NCBI RefSeq assembly: GCF_018916875.1
Contig: NZ_JAHLNO010000025.1
Span: forward strand, 1 to 44,439
DNA length: 44,439 bases
Reading direction: 5' to 3'
From: Virgibacillus proomii
Lineage (GTDB): Bacteria; Bacillota; Bacilli; Bacillales; Amphibacillaceae
Position 1 is the stretch's first letter. The number at the start of each line of letters is the position of its first letter. Shown one piece after another: positions 7,769-16,706 of the stretch. The position numbers and the translations under genes were made by a program. Under the pieces are notes generated by a model. It saw only the letters and a list, made by a program, of their open reading frames with translations, did not search any database and had not been told where the DNA came from.

Positions 7769-8503
7769 TTAGCTCTCCGTTTCTTCATTTTCTACGTCTT
7801 CCGTTGCGTAGCGTAAAATCCCTTTGTACACGCTTGCTGCTACTTTTTGCTGATAATTTTCATCTTTTAACAGCTCCCGCTCAGACTCATTTGATAAAAA
7901 TCCTATTTCAACTAAAGCCCCTGGCACTTCGGCATGCTTTAATAAATAAACATTATTAATAGCTAATGCTGCCCGGTTGGTATTTTCCAAATTACGAATT
8001 AATTCCGCTTGGATCATCTTAGCTAAATGTCTATTTTCATCCTTACGGGGATTGTAAAATGTTTGTGCTCCCCTCCACTTCGGTGACGGTAACGCATTTA
8101 AATGTAAGGTTATAAAAAAATCCGCTTCTTTTTCATGAATAAAAGCCAAGCGACTTCGGATATCCTCTGATTTGCGTTTTGAAAGGCCTTTTGTTTCACT
8201 TGAAGCTAAGTCTTTATCCGTTTCCCGTGTCAAATAAACAAGTGCACCTACCTGCTGTAAATACTTCTGTAGCATTTTAGAAACCTTTAACGAAATATCC
8301 TTTTCCTGTGTATTGTCCTTGCCTACCGCACCTCCATCTGGACCACCATGCCCCGGATCAATGACAATCGTTTTTCCCGATAAAGGTATTGAAAAAGAAG
8401 ATCCTGACGTACTCGTCTGATTTTCCCTTATTGGCAGCCATATGAGATATACTAATAAAATTGCTCCCGCTATCCAAATGACAATTTGGTAACCTCGTTT
8501 CAT
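7769..8503 (-). CDS. cwlD: N-acetylmuramoyl-L-alanine amidase CwlD (spore cortex)
   Basis: A 244-aa protein with an N-terminal signal-anchor (about residues 7-23) and an Amidase_3 domain (about 45-233). Candidate zinc-binding and catalytic residues are H52 in IDPGHGG, E67, H134 in ITLHLNA and E199 in ALVEIGFLSN. CwlD removes stem peptides so that PdaA can make the muramic-delta-lactam of spore cortex, the mark recognised by germination lytic enzymes. The ATG follows AAAAGGGGACGAG. A predicted sigma-E promoter lies upstream. Its position beside salA and gerD matches B. subtilis synteny, with repeat copy R4 inserted between it and salA. Confidence 0.93.
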   Translation of the reverse strand: MKRGYQIVIWIAGAILLVYLIWLPIRENQTSTSGSSFSIPLSGKTIVIDPGHGGPDGGAVGKDNTQEKDISLKVSKMLQKYLQQVGALVYLTRETDKDLASSETKGLSKRKSEDIRSRLAFIHEKEADFFITLHLNALPSPKWRGAQTFYNPRKDENRHLAKMIQAELIRNLENTNRAALAINNVYLLKHAEVPGALVEIGFLSNESERELLKDENYQQKVAASVYKGILRYATEDVENEETES

Positions 8504-8533
8504 AGTCTCGTCCCCTTTTAATTATCGTGTTCT

Positions 8534-8562
8534 AGTTTATGGGACGGGCAATGAAAATATGT
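8534..8562 (-). promoter_or_regulatory. predicted sigma-E promoter of cwlD
   Basis: On the minus strand, ACATATT (8562-8556), a 14-nt spacer and CATAAACT (8541-8534). This fits the mother-cell sigma-E pattern (KMATATT, 14-15 nt, CATACAHT) and lies 30 nt before the start codon. cwlD is known to be sigma-E dependent in B. subtilis. Confidence 0.6.
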
Positions 8563-9127
8563 CAACAAACAGTTGACTCCTTACTTACTTTTCACTATTT
8601 TGTGGTATATTAACGACATACATATCTTATTTTTGGTTAAGGTCAGTAACAGTTATACATCGCTTAAGGTTATTAAAAACGACAGCATTCCGTAAATTCA
8701 GCACTAAACAGCGCTTAAGAAGTAATTCGATTCATCGGCAAAACGGGATAAATGACTATTTAGGGCAATTTACCTTCGATTATTGAGCTTCTAATGGTAA
8801 AAGAAAGTTTATGGTTGGTTAGTTAAAACGACTGTATAGCGCTAACCATCAGAGTGATATAAAGAGTATGATTAGCCAAAATTAGGGGATAAATATGTAC
8901 GACAAGTATTTTTTTGAACAGTAAATCTAAGCTATATTTACGACGTACTCAAACATCCGTGATATGATTAAACTGTCTCTTTCCTGTTCAAAACGTTGCA
9001 AATTGAGTTAAGAAAATGTTTGTAAAAAAACGTTACTTATAGGCAACCATTTTTAGTGAACTTTTGTAATCCGGTATTAGCAAGAAGCAAAGAATTTTTA
9101 CCAAGCTTGAAGAAAGGAGCTAAACGA
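8563..9127. other. intergenic, no gene seen
   Basis: About 560 bp upstream of a DUF948 gene. Contains a weak long-loop palindrome ATGGTT ... AACCAT (about 8811-8849) and no credible ORF, RNA gene or terminator. A sigma-B-like GTTTGT ... AGGCAA at about 9018-9047 is too weak to call. Confidence 0.4.
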
Positions 9128-9565
9128 ATGGATTGGTTAGGCATAGGAATTACAATTATTGCTATTGCTTTATTCGTACTTGTGATGTTATTAATTAAAC
9201 CACTTTTAAAATTAGCAGGAGTGTTACAGAACCTACAAAATACGACAGGTAAACTCCCTGAGCAAGTAGAAGAACTTACAAACCAAGCGAAAGATACACT
9301 TCATATGGGAAATAAGACAATTCATGAAGTCAACAAGCAAGTAAAGGAATTAACGCCTATTTTCCATATGGTAGGAGATGCAACCCGTGCTGCAAATTCA
9401 ATCTCAGCATCGATGACAAATGCTATCATGCAAGTTAAAAACTCCGAATCAGAAGGAAATGAATTTACAAGCAAGCATCACTTAGAAGGCATCTACGGTC
9501 TTGTAACATTAGCATATTTTATTATGCAGTATAGTAAAAAGCGTAATACCATCGATATGAACTAA
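9128..9565 (+). CDS. DUF948-family membrane protein (copy A)
   Basis: A 145-aa protein from ATG 9128, chosen because AAAGGAG lies 9 nt upstream; a longer frame back to 9056 has no RBS. One N-terminal transmembrane helix (about residues 4-26) is followed by an amphipathic coiled-coil region (NLQNTTGKLPEQVEELTNQAK, then NKTIHEVNKQVKELTP). This is the DUF948 layout seen in general-stress-type proteins such as YtxG/YoxC of Bacillus. The biochemical role is unknown; membrane-anchored coiled coil is all the sequence shows. Two paralogues follow at 12000-12921 on the other strand, with LKELTPIFHMV here matching LSPLFYVM there. Confidence 0.8.
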   Translation: MDWLGIGITIIAIALFVLVMLLIKPLLKLAGVLQNLQNTTGKLPEQVEELTNQAKDTLHMGNKTIHEVNKQVKELTPIFHMVGDATRAANSISASMTNAIMQVKNSESEGNEFTSKHHLEGIYGLVTLAYFIMQYSKKRNTIDMN

Positions 9566-9670
9566 GCTAATAAAAACTAGGTGTAATTGACCTGTATTAG
9601 AAGCTTGGTAAAGACACTAGTTGCACATCTACCTAGAATCAACATGTTTACGATGTAACATAACTAAAGC

Positions 9671-10023
9671 TAGAAGCGCTCGGGTACGACGTACAAACGG
9701 CAGAACTTCTGACGGGATAAAGTGAAACTTCATTTCTTGGAATGTTTTCCCCAAGAAATGTTAGTCGAACGAATCGGGCATTTAGGTGCCGTTTTCTCCC
9801 TCTTCCTCTTTGACTTCTCCGTGTTCCTTTAACTCTTGAAGGGGAAGACTTACAGCACCTTACATGCGAGATAAAGAAAACATCCCCCTAAAACAGGGGT
9901 ATGCTGACGCCTGAGCGGCAAGCCCGTTTTTAGTCGGCCTTCCTTTAGATTCGAGCCAATGTTGTCTATCGCAGAAAGAAGGTCGAACTTTGCTAGCAGC
10001 ACGAGTGCTTAAGCTAGACGCGG
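9671..10023 (+). repeat. modular hairpin repeat, copy R5
   Basis: Contains GATAAAGTGAAACTTC, then a perfect 10-bp stem (CATTTCTTGG 9731-9740 with CCAAGAAATG 9751-9760). Next are arms GCATTTAGGTGC (about 9778) and GCACCTTACATGC (about 9858), and a CCCCTAAAACAGGGG hairpin with GCTGACGCCTGAGCGGC. It ends at AAGCTAGACG. This is one of the most complete copies. Confidence 0.85.
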
Positions 10024-10082
10024 CTACTTATCAAAAAGTTTATTCCACCATGCTGAAACATATATAAATTCTTAGACAACTT

Positions 10083-10126
10083 AAAAAAGATCAGCCCAAG
10101 AAGTTTTGAATCAATGGGTGATCTTT
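10083..10126 (-). terminator. terminator downstream of rtcB
   Basis: On the minus strand, AAAAAGATCACCCA and TGGGCTGATCTTTTTT form a hairpin ending in six Ts. It lies about 100 bp after the rtcB stop. Confidence 0.7.
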
Positions 10127-10225
10127 TTATATGACCTATTCATCGACCTAACGAGCTTTGTCATAAGAATTAAGCTCAATTCAGAAGAACAGTCTTATGA
10201 GATAAAAAGCGTAACGTATATTTTC

Positions 10226-11437
10226 TTAATTAGCTTTATAGTTATATACAGGCTTGATTACTTTTTCAATCGTAACAGTATCGGCAATTTTATCAATGAT
10301 TTCTTCTTTCGGTTTATAGACGATGGGCGCTTCATCCATGGTGCTTTTTGTGACTGAAGAAGTCCATACATCTTTCATAGACTCCTTAAATTCCTTGAAG
10401 CTGACACTTTCTCTAGCCTTCGAGCGGCTCATTACCCTTCCTGCTCCATGTGGACCGGAATAGTTCCAATCTGGATTTCCCTTTCCGGTAGCCAGAATAC
10501 TACCTTCCTTCATATTTATCGGAATGATTACTTTTTCTCCGGTTTGTGCAGAAATAGCACCTTTACGTAATATCATCGTATCCAAGTCGATATAATTATG
10601 TGCTGTTGAGTATACTTCACTCATCATTTTTTCATCCCAGCCCATATGTTTACATATTTCCTCTAACATCACCTTTCTGTTTAACCAAGCATAGTGCTGT
10701 GTAATTCTCATATCATTCAGATAATCATCCAACGTGTCTCCTTGTAAATACGCTATATCCTTGCGTATTTTTTTCGGTATTAATTTCTTAAGTTCTGTAC
10801 TAATTTCTTCCTCTTTCCCTTGTTGTTTAAGTTTCTGAATAAGCTGCTCCCGTTCTCGGGCAATATCTGTCAGTTGTTGGTATGCTAGGTTTTGATAATA
10901 GGAAGCAATTTGATTTCCTAGGTTACGGGAACCAGAATGAACGACAAGTGCAACCTTCCCCGGCTCTACTTCATTTAACTCCAAAAAATGGTTACCACCA
11001 CCAAGAGTGCCTAAGCTTTTTTTAATCCGATCTACCTTTCTTAAAGGAGCACGAATACTATTAAAATCATCAAACACATTTACAGCAGGGTGTGTATGCC
11101 CTCTTACTTTTTGTCCACTTGGAATCATCTTGCGAATTACATCATCCAGCATTTCATAAGGAATGTCCTTTTTATCTACATTAATAAACGTATAGCTTAA
11201 ACCGCAACCAATGTCGACACCAACTAAATTGGGAACTACTTTGTCTGTAATAGTCATCGTTGTGCCAATCACACACCCTATACCTTGATGCACGTCTGGC
11301 ATGATTCGTATTTTACTCCCCTTAGCAAATTCTTGGTTACAAATATCATTTACTTGCTGAAGTGCTCCTTCTTCAATATTATTAGTAAAGATTTTTGCAC
11401 TACTATAACTCCCCTGTATTTGTAAATATTTTTTCAA
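10226..11437 (-). CDS. rtcB: RNA ligase RtcB family (3'-phosphate/5'-OH ligase)
   Basis: A 403-aa protein with TTG start at 11437, set by AGGAGG six bases upstream; the frame continues to 11560 but that part has no RBS and is unlike the family. Visible RtcB motifs are MPDVHQGIG, GVDIGCGL (Mn-binding Asp and Cys), GTLGGGNHFLE (His/Asn metal site), VVHSGSRNLG and YSGPHGAGR, which holds the His that is guanylylated. RtcB joins RNA 2',3'-cyclic phosphate or 3'-phosphate ends to 5'-OH ends using GTP, in tRNA splicing or RNA repair. No archease, RtcA or RtcR gene is adjacent. The gene appears monocistronic with its own terminator. Confidence 0.93.
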   Translation of the reverse strand: MKKYLQIQGSYSSAKIFTNNIEEGALQQVNDICNQEFAKGSKIRIMPDVHQGIGCVIGTTMTITDKVVPNLVGVDIGCGLSYTFINVDKKDIPYEMLDDVIRKMIPSGQKVRGHTHPAVNVFDDFNSIRAPLRKVDRIKKSLGTLGGGNHFLELNEVEPGKVALVVHSGSRNLGNQIASYYQNLAYQQLTDIAREREQLIQKLKQQGKEEEISTELKKLIPKKIRKDIAYLQGDTLDDYLNDMRITQHYAWLNRKVMLEEICKHMGWDEKMMSEVYSTAHNYIDLDTMILRKGAISAQTGEKVIIPINMKEGSILATGKGNPDWNYSGPHGAGRVMSRSKARESVSFKEFKESMKDVWTSSVTKSTMDEAPIVYKPKEEIIDKIADTVTIEKVIKPVYNYKAN

Positions 11438-11999
11438 TGCTATCCTCCTACACCATGAAGTAATATCTGTTATAGTTATCGTCCTCCACCTTCTGAAAAA
11501 ATCATTTCGGCCGTATGACTGACGTTTTCTAATGAGTACCAATTGAACTTTTACTAGCATAAGTAATAACCGCTAATATCTGTAATACATAGTAGATCAA
11601 TTAAATTGAATGAATATTCTAAAATTTTAATTACTGCTTTGTAAACCTTCATTCATAGATCTTTTCTCCTGAAAATGGGAGTTTACGGAACCTTAGTATT
11701 CCGTGATAATTTATTTCTTATATATAGAAAAGGCAACCTATTTGAAGCAGATCTCTAAATAAGCCACCTATTCCTTTCATTATTATCGGTATTTATTCGG
11801 AACTATTAAAGCGTTACATTTTTTATTACATCACTTTCTATAGACTAATCTATCAAGCAGATATCAAATAGATCCTTTTTTGCATTCTTATTTACAAGAC
11901 ATCTTTACCTCTGGCCAAACCGCTAACCAGTACTATATAATCCTTCTTTGGTCACCGTCCTTATCTGTCCCTAATGTAATTTGGTCTAAAAAGGATGGC
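11438..11999. other. intergenic, no gene seen
   Basis: About 560 bp between rtcB and the DUF948 pair, AT-rich, with short ORF fragments lacking RBSs. CTCCTGAAAATGGGAG at about 11664 is a small hairpin. No RNA gene is recognisable. Confidence 0.4.
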
Positions 12000-12455
12000 C
12001 TACTTTTCCTCAGTATGGTTAGTTGATCTTTCGTGCGGTTGCTTTTTTTGCTGCATACGTTTTTTTAACCAATAATAGCCCATAGCAAATGATCCATATA
12101 GGCCGCCTTTATTTTTACCTACTTCGTCTTTTGCCGTTTCTGCTTTGTTTTTTAGTGTCTCTGTTACATGTACTAACGAGGAAGAAAATTTTTGTGTTAC
12201 ATTCCCTACATCGTTCATCACATAAAATAACGGACTTAATTGTTTCATTTTATCATTAATATCTGCTAAGGTATTATTACTTTCACGAATTAATCCGCTT
12301 GTTTCCTTCACCATCGAGTCCATTTGATCAGGTAAATTCTTGATCGTTTTTTCCACCCCACGTAGTACGCCAGCTAAATTATTTAATACATGACTAACAA
12401 AGATAGCAATGACTAAGAAGGCTATTCCAATTAGTAATACTCCTACCTCTAACAT
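12000..12455 (-). CDS. DUF948-family membrane protein (copy C)
   Basis: A 151-aa protein with one N-terminal transmembrane helix (about residues 4-24) and a heptad-like region (LAGVLRGVEKTIKNLPDQMD, then RESNNTLADINDKMKQLSP). The C-terminus is basic and hydrophilic (GLYGSFAMGYYWLKKRMQQKK). The ATG at 12455 follows AAGAGGGA. The gene starts one base after the stop of the upstream DUF948 gene, so the two are almost certainly co-transcribed and coupled. It is closer in sequence to the plus-strand copy A (9128) than to its operon partner. Function unknown; a membrane-tethered coiled-coil stress protein is inferred from the family. Confidence 0.8.
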   Translation of the reverse strand: MLEVGVLLIGIAFLVIAIFVSHVLNNLAGVLRGVEKTIKNLPDQMDSMVKETSGLIRESNNTLADINDKMKQLSPLFYVMNDVGNVTQKFSSSLVHVTETLKNKAETAKDEVGKNKGGLYGSFAMGYYWLKKRMQQKKQPHERSTNHTEEK

Positions 12456-12456
12456 G

Positions 12457-12921
12457 TTATCCCTCTTTCCCAGTTTGTTTCATCGATACGTTGGATACTT
12501 CCATATCCTGTTCTTTTTTCTTCCATTTGTTATATAAATAAAAAGCTGTTTCTGTCCAACGAATTCCTTCAATATATGGCTTCGTTTGCTTCTCAAACTC
12601 ACTGCTAGTTAATTTAGAGTCCGCCTTTTGTAATGCTTGATTGATATTGTTCACAGAGTTCCCAATGTTCTCTACTGTTGCAAATAATGGATCGGTTGTT
12701 GTTAACTTTTCTTCTATATCACTAACTGTAACATAGGCTTCTTGTAGTGTATTTTTTAAATCAGGAAGTACTTGTTTCATTTCGGCGTCAACTCGTCCTA
12801 ATGTACTCCCCATTGTTTTTAGCAACTTCGCTACACGGAAGAGCACAACCGCAATATATATAACCGTTATGGCAAATGCAATTGCAACGATTAATAGCGT
12901 CAAATATAAAATATCTTCCAC
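12457..12921 (-). CDS. DUF948-family membrane protein (copy B)
   Basis: A 154-aa protein with GTG start at 12921; GAAAGGGGG lies about 10 nt upstream. The transmembrane helix (about residues 5-28) is followed by a coiled-coil region (LKTMGSTLGRVDAEMKQVLP, LQEAYVTVSDIEEKL). A YLYNKWKKKEQD stretch is near the end. It is the first gene of a two-gene operon with copy C. DUF948 proteins are often encoded next to YtxH-type proteins; none is present here. Function unknown. Confidence 0.78.
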   Translation of the reverse strand: MEDILYLTLLIVAIAFAITVIYIAVVLFRVAKLLKTMGSTLGRVDAEMKQVLPDLKNTLQEAYVTVSDIEEKLTTTDPLFATVENIGNSVNNINQALQKADSKLTSSEFEKQTKPYIEGIRWTETAFYLYNKWKKKEQDMEVSNVSMKQTGKEG

Positions 12922-13219
12922 CTTGGGTCATCCCCCTTTCTCTATTTTGCATTATACCACTCGTCAAGTGGAATGAAACGTTTATACGTGTTCCCTGTCC
13001 TTATGTCACTAAGACTAGGCAACGTTTGCATAATCCTTACGAAGAGTCCTACCTGCAAATTGCAACACTAATTCACCATCTACACTACACAACAAAAAAG
13101 TAACGTTCTTTATTATCTATCTTCTGCTATCAAACCAGCCAATGTCATTTTTATCAAGTAGACTACTCCAGCACGGAGAAGGGTATATACAGATTAAATT
13201 GACTGGATGGATGAGCACT

Positions 13220-14118
13220 ATGCCGAAAATAAAAACGTATCGTAAATTATTTATCGAAAAATTTCAAACAGATCAAGTACCTTAGTTAGCAGCACATTAG
13301 CTTATTATTTTCTGTTATCCATTGTTCCCGTATTTTTAGTAGGTTTTGCAATGATCCCGTATTTTCCAATTACAGCTGAAGACGCTATTACCTTTATAGA
13401 AACCATTTTGCCAAGTGAACTTACCATCATTTTATAAGAAAATATTGTCGACCTTATCGAAGTACCTCGAGGGTGGTCTCTTGGCTCTTGGTCTTATCAG
13501 CGCTTTTTGGTCCTCATCTGCAGCAATGAATGCGTTTATCAAAGCAAGTAATGCTGCTTTTGAAGTAGAAGAAACTCGTCATTTCATACTCGTTCGCCTT
13601 ATCGTCTAGGTCTAACCCTTAGCATGATCATTACTTTTAATGCGATTATTGTTCTAGTATTTGGTAATATCATTTTAGCTTTTAGATACTTTTTTATACT
13701 ATAGGAAAGTATAAAACTTTATGGTTTATAGTATAAGAAAAACTACAGCTTTCGCCATACAGACTTGGCGTTAAGCCAAGTTTTTCTAAACTTTACACCA
13801 GCTATGGATTTGTTCTTTCAAGTATTAAGATGGCTTATCAGCTTCATTATATTAACTGGATTTCTTCTTATTTTATACCGATTTGCGCCAAATAAACAAC
13901 TTCCTTTTAACCATATTTTTCCTGAAGCAATTACTGCAAGTATGTTATGGCAATTTATCTCTTTTGGATTCTCCTTCTATATTAGCAATTTCGGCAACTA
14001 TTCTGCAACTTATGGCAGTCTTGGTGGTATTATTATTTTACTTATCTGGTTTTTCCTAACCGGGATAATTTTTTAAGCGGTGAAGTTATTAATGTTTTAT
14101 ATCATAATGACCAAATAA
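13220..14118 (+). pseudogene. YihY/BrkB-family membrane protein, decayed
   Basis: Fragments in several frames rebuild one YihY/virulence-factor-BrkB protein. MPKIKTYRKLFIEKF from ATG 13220 meets an early stop. Then come LAYYFLLSIVPVFLVGFAMI (frame-shifted, stop near 13435), GGLLALGLISAFWSSSAAMN (13470-13609), SMIITFNAIIVLVFGNII, and after an inserted element LNFTPAMDLFFQVLRWLISF to IWFFLTGIIF. A last shift precedes LSGEVINVLYHND. At least three frameshifts, in-frame stops and a 99-bp palindromic element (13692-13790) disrupt it. The family was once misnamed RNase BN; its members are polytopic membrane proteins of uncertain function. Clearly non-functional here. Confidence 0.88.
13692..13790 (-). 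repeat. small palindromic element (MITE-like), copy 2, inserted in yihY pseudogene
   Basis: Inverse orientation to copies 1 and 3. Runs from TTTATACTATAGGAAAG to CCAAGTTTTTCTAA and contains a CTTGGCGTTAAGCCAAG hairpin. The YihY reading frame resumes right after it (CTAAACTTTACACC, LNFTP), so it was inserted into a formerly continuous gene. Confidence 0.85.
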
Positions 14119-14216
14119 AAAAGCTAGATGATCATTATCACGTATCCTCTTTTTAAACCCAGTCTAGCCGACTATCTTACTTGGTCTTTCATTATGAAAA
14201 AACACTTAGTTAATAA

Positions 14217-14404
14217 CGTACCAAACTGGAGACATTCATTCTAACGACATAAAGGAAACGTCATTTAGTAGGGCTTGTAGGGCTTTTGCTCCATCCCCTA
14301 TGATAGTAGTAGAACAAAGGACTAAAATCTCAAGTGACCTTTAAAAAGAAAGGCACTTTTTCTCCGTACGAGGGCAATTTTATTAGCTTCCCTTGTCCTT
14401 GAAC
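14217..14404 (+). repeat. modular hairpin repeat, copy R6 (partial)
   Basis: Contains CGACATAAAGGAAACGTCATT with a TTTAGTAGGG ... CCCCTATGA arm pair, AGTAGAACAAAGGACTAAAATCTC, AAAAAGAAAGGCACTTTTTCTC and CCCTTGTCCTTGAA. The AGGAGCC and CAGGGG modules are missing. Confidence 0.7.
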
Positions 14405-14432
14405 ATCCCCCGATACTTTACACTTTTCTTAT

Positions 14433-15803
14433 TCACCTTGCAACGATACCTGTAATTAAAAATTCATACCAACTTAATCCTTTTGGGGAAATCGTATGTT
14501 TAAAGCCATTTTCCCAACTCAACGGTGTAATAAATGTAGCATCATGTCGAAACTGACTTTCTGGTTCTGTAGCCACTACTTCGCCAGTAATTATACCAGA
14601 GGTTATCTCAATCCTATCGTCCTCGACAATTCCTGTTTTTACTTTTTGTTTTATGAGCCTGCCTTTATCTGTCATTTTCCACACCACGCGATGATGAACA
14701 GCTTGATCAGGTAAAGTTGTAGCTTGTTGTGAAGCCTTAGTCGTAATTGCTAAATTAACATGATAACCAGGTAATAATTGCTCGACAGCTTGCGCCTGTT
14801 CCTGTGGTTTTTGTCGCTTGCTAGTTTCGTTTTCTTCATTGTTATCGGTTTGCTTTCTTTGAGCTTCGGCTACTGAATGAGCTTGATCTGTTGTCGTTTC
14901 TTCTGTACCAATACCTTCGCTTCCTTTCTGCAAATGAACCATAAACGGATATGTACTTTTTCTTTGTACAGCAGCATCCTCTTTCGTTATATCACTGACA
15001 TTGGAAACTGTTCCTTTCAAGTTCATTTTTGTTTCTTCTACTTCTACTTCCACTGGAAGATTACTTTTTACAAGAGGACGCTCTTTTTCAGAAAGTTCTC
15101 CCTCCACGTGTAAATCATTACTGGCAATCGTTACAATTGGGTCCTCTAATTGCTTTGATACATGAGTTATTACTCCTGAATAAGAGCTCTCGACCGTTAT
15201 CGTATCGCCACTAGATTGGAGTTCATTTAATTGTCGTTTTACACTAGCTAATGTTACATTTTTTTCAGCTTTTTCTTGCTCTTTCTCTATTAAAAATTGC
15301 TCTTTTAATAAATTTGCCTGAATAGGGTCTTGAGGGAACTCAAGCTTTAGCCGATCTTCGGTAATTGCAAAATTTGACTCACTTTTTGTATTCGTCTCTG
15401 GTATTTGAAAGGCTGTCATTTTCCTAATCGCTTGCTCGATTGCAGCAACTTCCGCCTCTAATTTGTTCGTTTTCTCTAATAATTCCGCTTTTGCTTGATG
15501 ATACTGAACTACCTTGTAAGAAAATAGCGGATCGCCACGATTTACTTGACTGCCTACCTCCACCATAAATGATTCAAAGCTTCCAACATTTTTATCAAAG
15601 TAGATATTGTGCTCCTCCTTGGCTAGCAGCACACCTTTTGTATACAGCTTCTCTTCTAAATTTGCTTCAAAAGTTTGAGTCCAGTCAGATATAGAAGCTA
15701 GACGATCTACCTTTCCTTCATCATCGACATAAACCAAGATAAAATTTATACAAATAAATAAGATAACACCTAGTTGAAGTAATCGTTTTTTATATTTTTG
15801 CAT
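14433..15803 (-). CDS. HlyD/RND-type membrane fusion protein, YknX-like
   Basis: A 456-aa protein from ATG 15803. The nominal frame reaches 15815, but that GTG lies inside the AGGTGG RBS. Layout: transmembrane anchor (about residues 7-24), biotinyl-lipoyl-like half (VEVGSQVNRGDPLFSY), coiled-coil hairpin (about 100-200), second lipoyl half (VESSYSGVITHVSK), beta-barrel, then a hydrophilic Gln/Glu/Lys-rich insert (about 295-340) and the membrane-proximal domain. Adaptors of this type join an inner-membrane transporter to the outside; YknX works with the YknYZ ABC transporter in SdpC toxin resistance. Its start overlaps the stop of the upstream gene (TAATG), so the two are coupled. No ABC genes follow. 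Confidence 0.82.
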   Translation of the reverse strand: MQKYKKRLLQLGVILFICINFILVYVDDEGKVDRLASISDWTQTFEANLEEKLYTKGVLLAKEEHNIYFDKNVGSFESFMVEVGSQVNRGDPLFSYKVVQYHQAKAELLEKTNKLEAEVAAIEQAIRKMTAFQIPETNTKSESNFAITEDRLKLEFPQDPIQANLLKEQFLIEKEQEKAEKNVTLASVKRQLNELQSSGDTITVESSYSGVITHVSKQLEDPIVTIASNDLHVEGELSEKERPLVKSNLPVEVEVEETKMNLKGTVSNVSDITKEDAAVQRKSTYPFMVHLQKGSEGIGTEETTTDQAHSVAEAQRKQTDNNEENETSKRQKPQEQAQAVEQLLPGYHVNLAITTKASQQATTLPDQAVHHRVVWKMTDKGRLIKQKVKTGIVEDDRIEITSGIITGEVVATEPESQFRHDATFITPLSWENGFKHTISPKGLSWYEFLITGIVAR

Positions 15804-16477
15804 TAACCAAACCACCTACTTAGTAAGTATTGATCAGCAAATACGAATACAGCCGCAATCGCCCAAAAAAATAGATGCCAGCCAATGACGATGAACCATA
15901 ACCATTGGTGCCTTATATCCGATAGAAAACGCAAATACCTAACTTGAAAATATATAATCCAAATTTGAAAAAGCGAGATCGTTCCAAAAAAGTAAATAAA
16001 ATAAACATGTTCCGTCAGATAGGAAGCAATAATTCCAAATGAAAGCGGGGATACATACCAATCTAACCCATTAAAAACAGCTAACGGAATCCAGATCAGA
16101 CGTTCAGCTAGCATTACAAGTAAAACTATTTGTTGCATCACGATTAATTTTTGCAAGGGGATACCTAAAATTGCGTAATAAAAAAGTGATGGGACAAACA
16201 AGACAAATCCTACAAACAAAGTGGCGTATAACATTCTACCAATCATAAACCAAAACTTCTGTTGCTCGTATTCTAGCGGACTTAGATTTGCGATTTGAGG
16301 TGATAGAATAGCCGTCCCCATACCGAGATAAGCCATCCAGCCATATATTAGAATGGCACATACCAATAAAATACCATTTACCTTCCAAATATAGCGGATT
16401 TTCTCTGCCTGCTTAATACGAAATAAATGATCATCTATGGAAAGAAGAAACTTAAATAAGTTGTTATGATAAATCAT
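15803..16477 (-). CDS. Yip1-like polytopic membrane protein, YknW-like
   Basis: A 224-aa protein with five hydrophobic segments (about residues 29-50, 72-96, 105-130, 140-175 and 190-215) and a cytoplasmic N-terminus. Size, topology and the coupled downstream YknX-like adaptor resemble B. subtilis YknW, which assists assembly of the YknXYZ complex. The Yip1 assignment rests on topology and context rather than on a sharp motif. The RBS is weak (AAAGGGCTGTGACCA before the ATG). The terminal TAA overlaps the next ATG by one base. Confidence 0.65.
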   Translation of the reverse strand: MIYHNNLFKFLLSIDDHLFRIKQAEKIRYIWKVNGILLVCAILIYGWMAYLGMGTAILSPQIANLSPLEYEQQKFWFMIGRMLYATLFVGFVLFVPSLFYYAILGIPLQKLIVMQQIVLLVMLAERLIWIPLAVFNGLDWYVSPLSFGIIASYLTEHVYFIYFFGTISLFQIWIIYFQVRYLRFLSDIRHQWLWFIVIGWHLFFWAIAAVFVFADQYLLSRWFG

Positions 16478-16706
16478 TGGTCACAGCCCTTTTCTATATA
16501 TATCAGCGATTATAATTTGCAATATTTCTTCAATTTTATCGCAGAAAAAGATAAAAAGCTATTATTTTTGTCAATTTCTGCTAACCTTTTCATATAGTAA
16601 ATACATCGACAATAAGCATCCTCAATGATATAGATGCTTTGAAACGTGAGTTTTTGTTATTTTAACTATAATATTTTATCTATTTATTCATTCTAATAAT
16701 ATACTA

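Noticed and set aside
9018..9047. Sigma-B promoter before the first DUF948 gene
   Set aside because: GTTTGT and AGGCAA match the consensus too weakly to claim.
10106..10357. 83-codon plus-strand ORF
   Set aside because: Overlaps the rtcB 3' end and its terminator; shadow frame.
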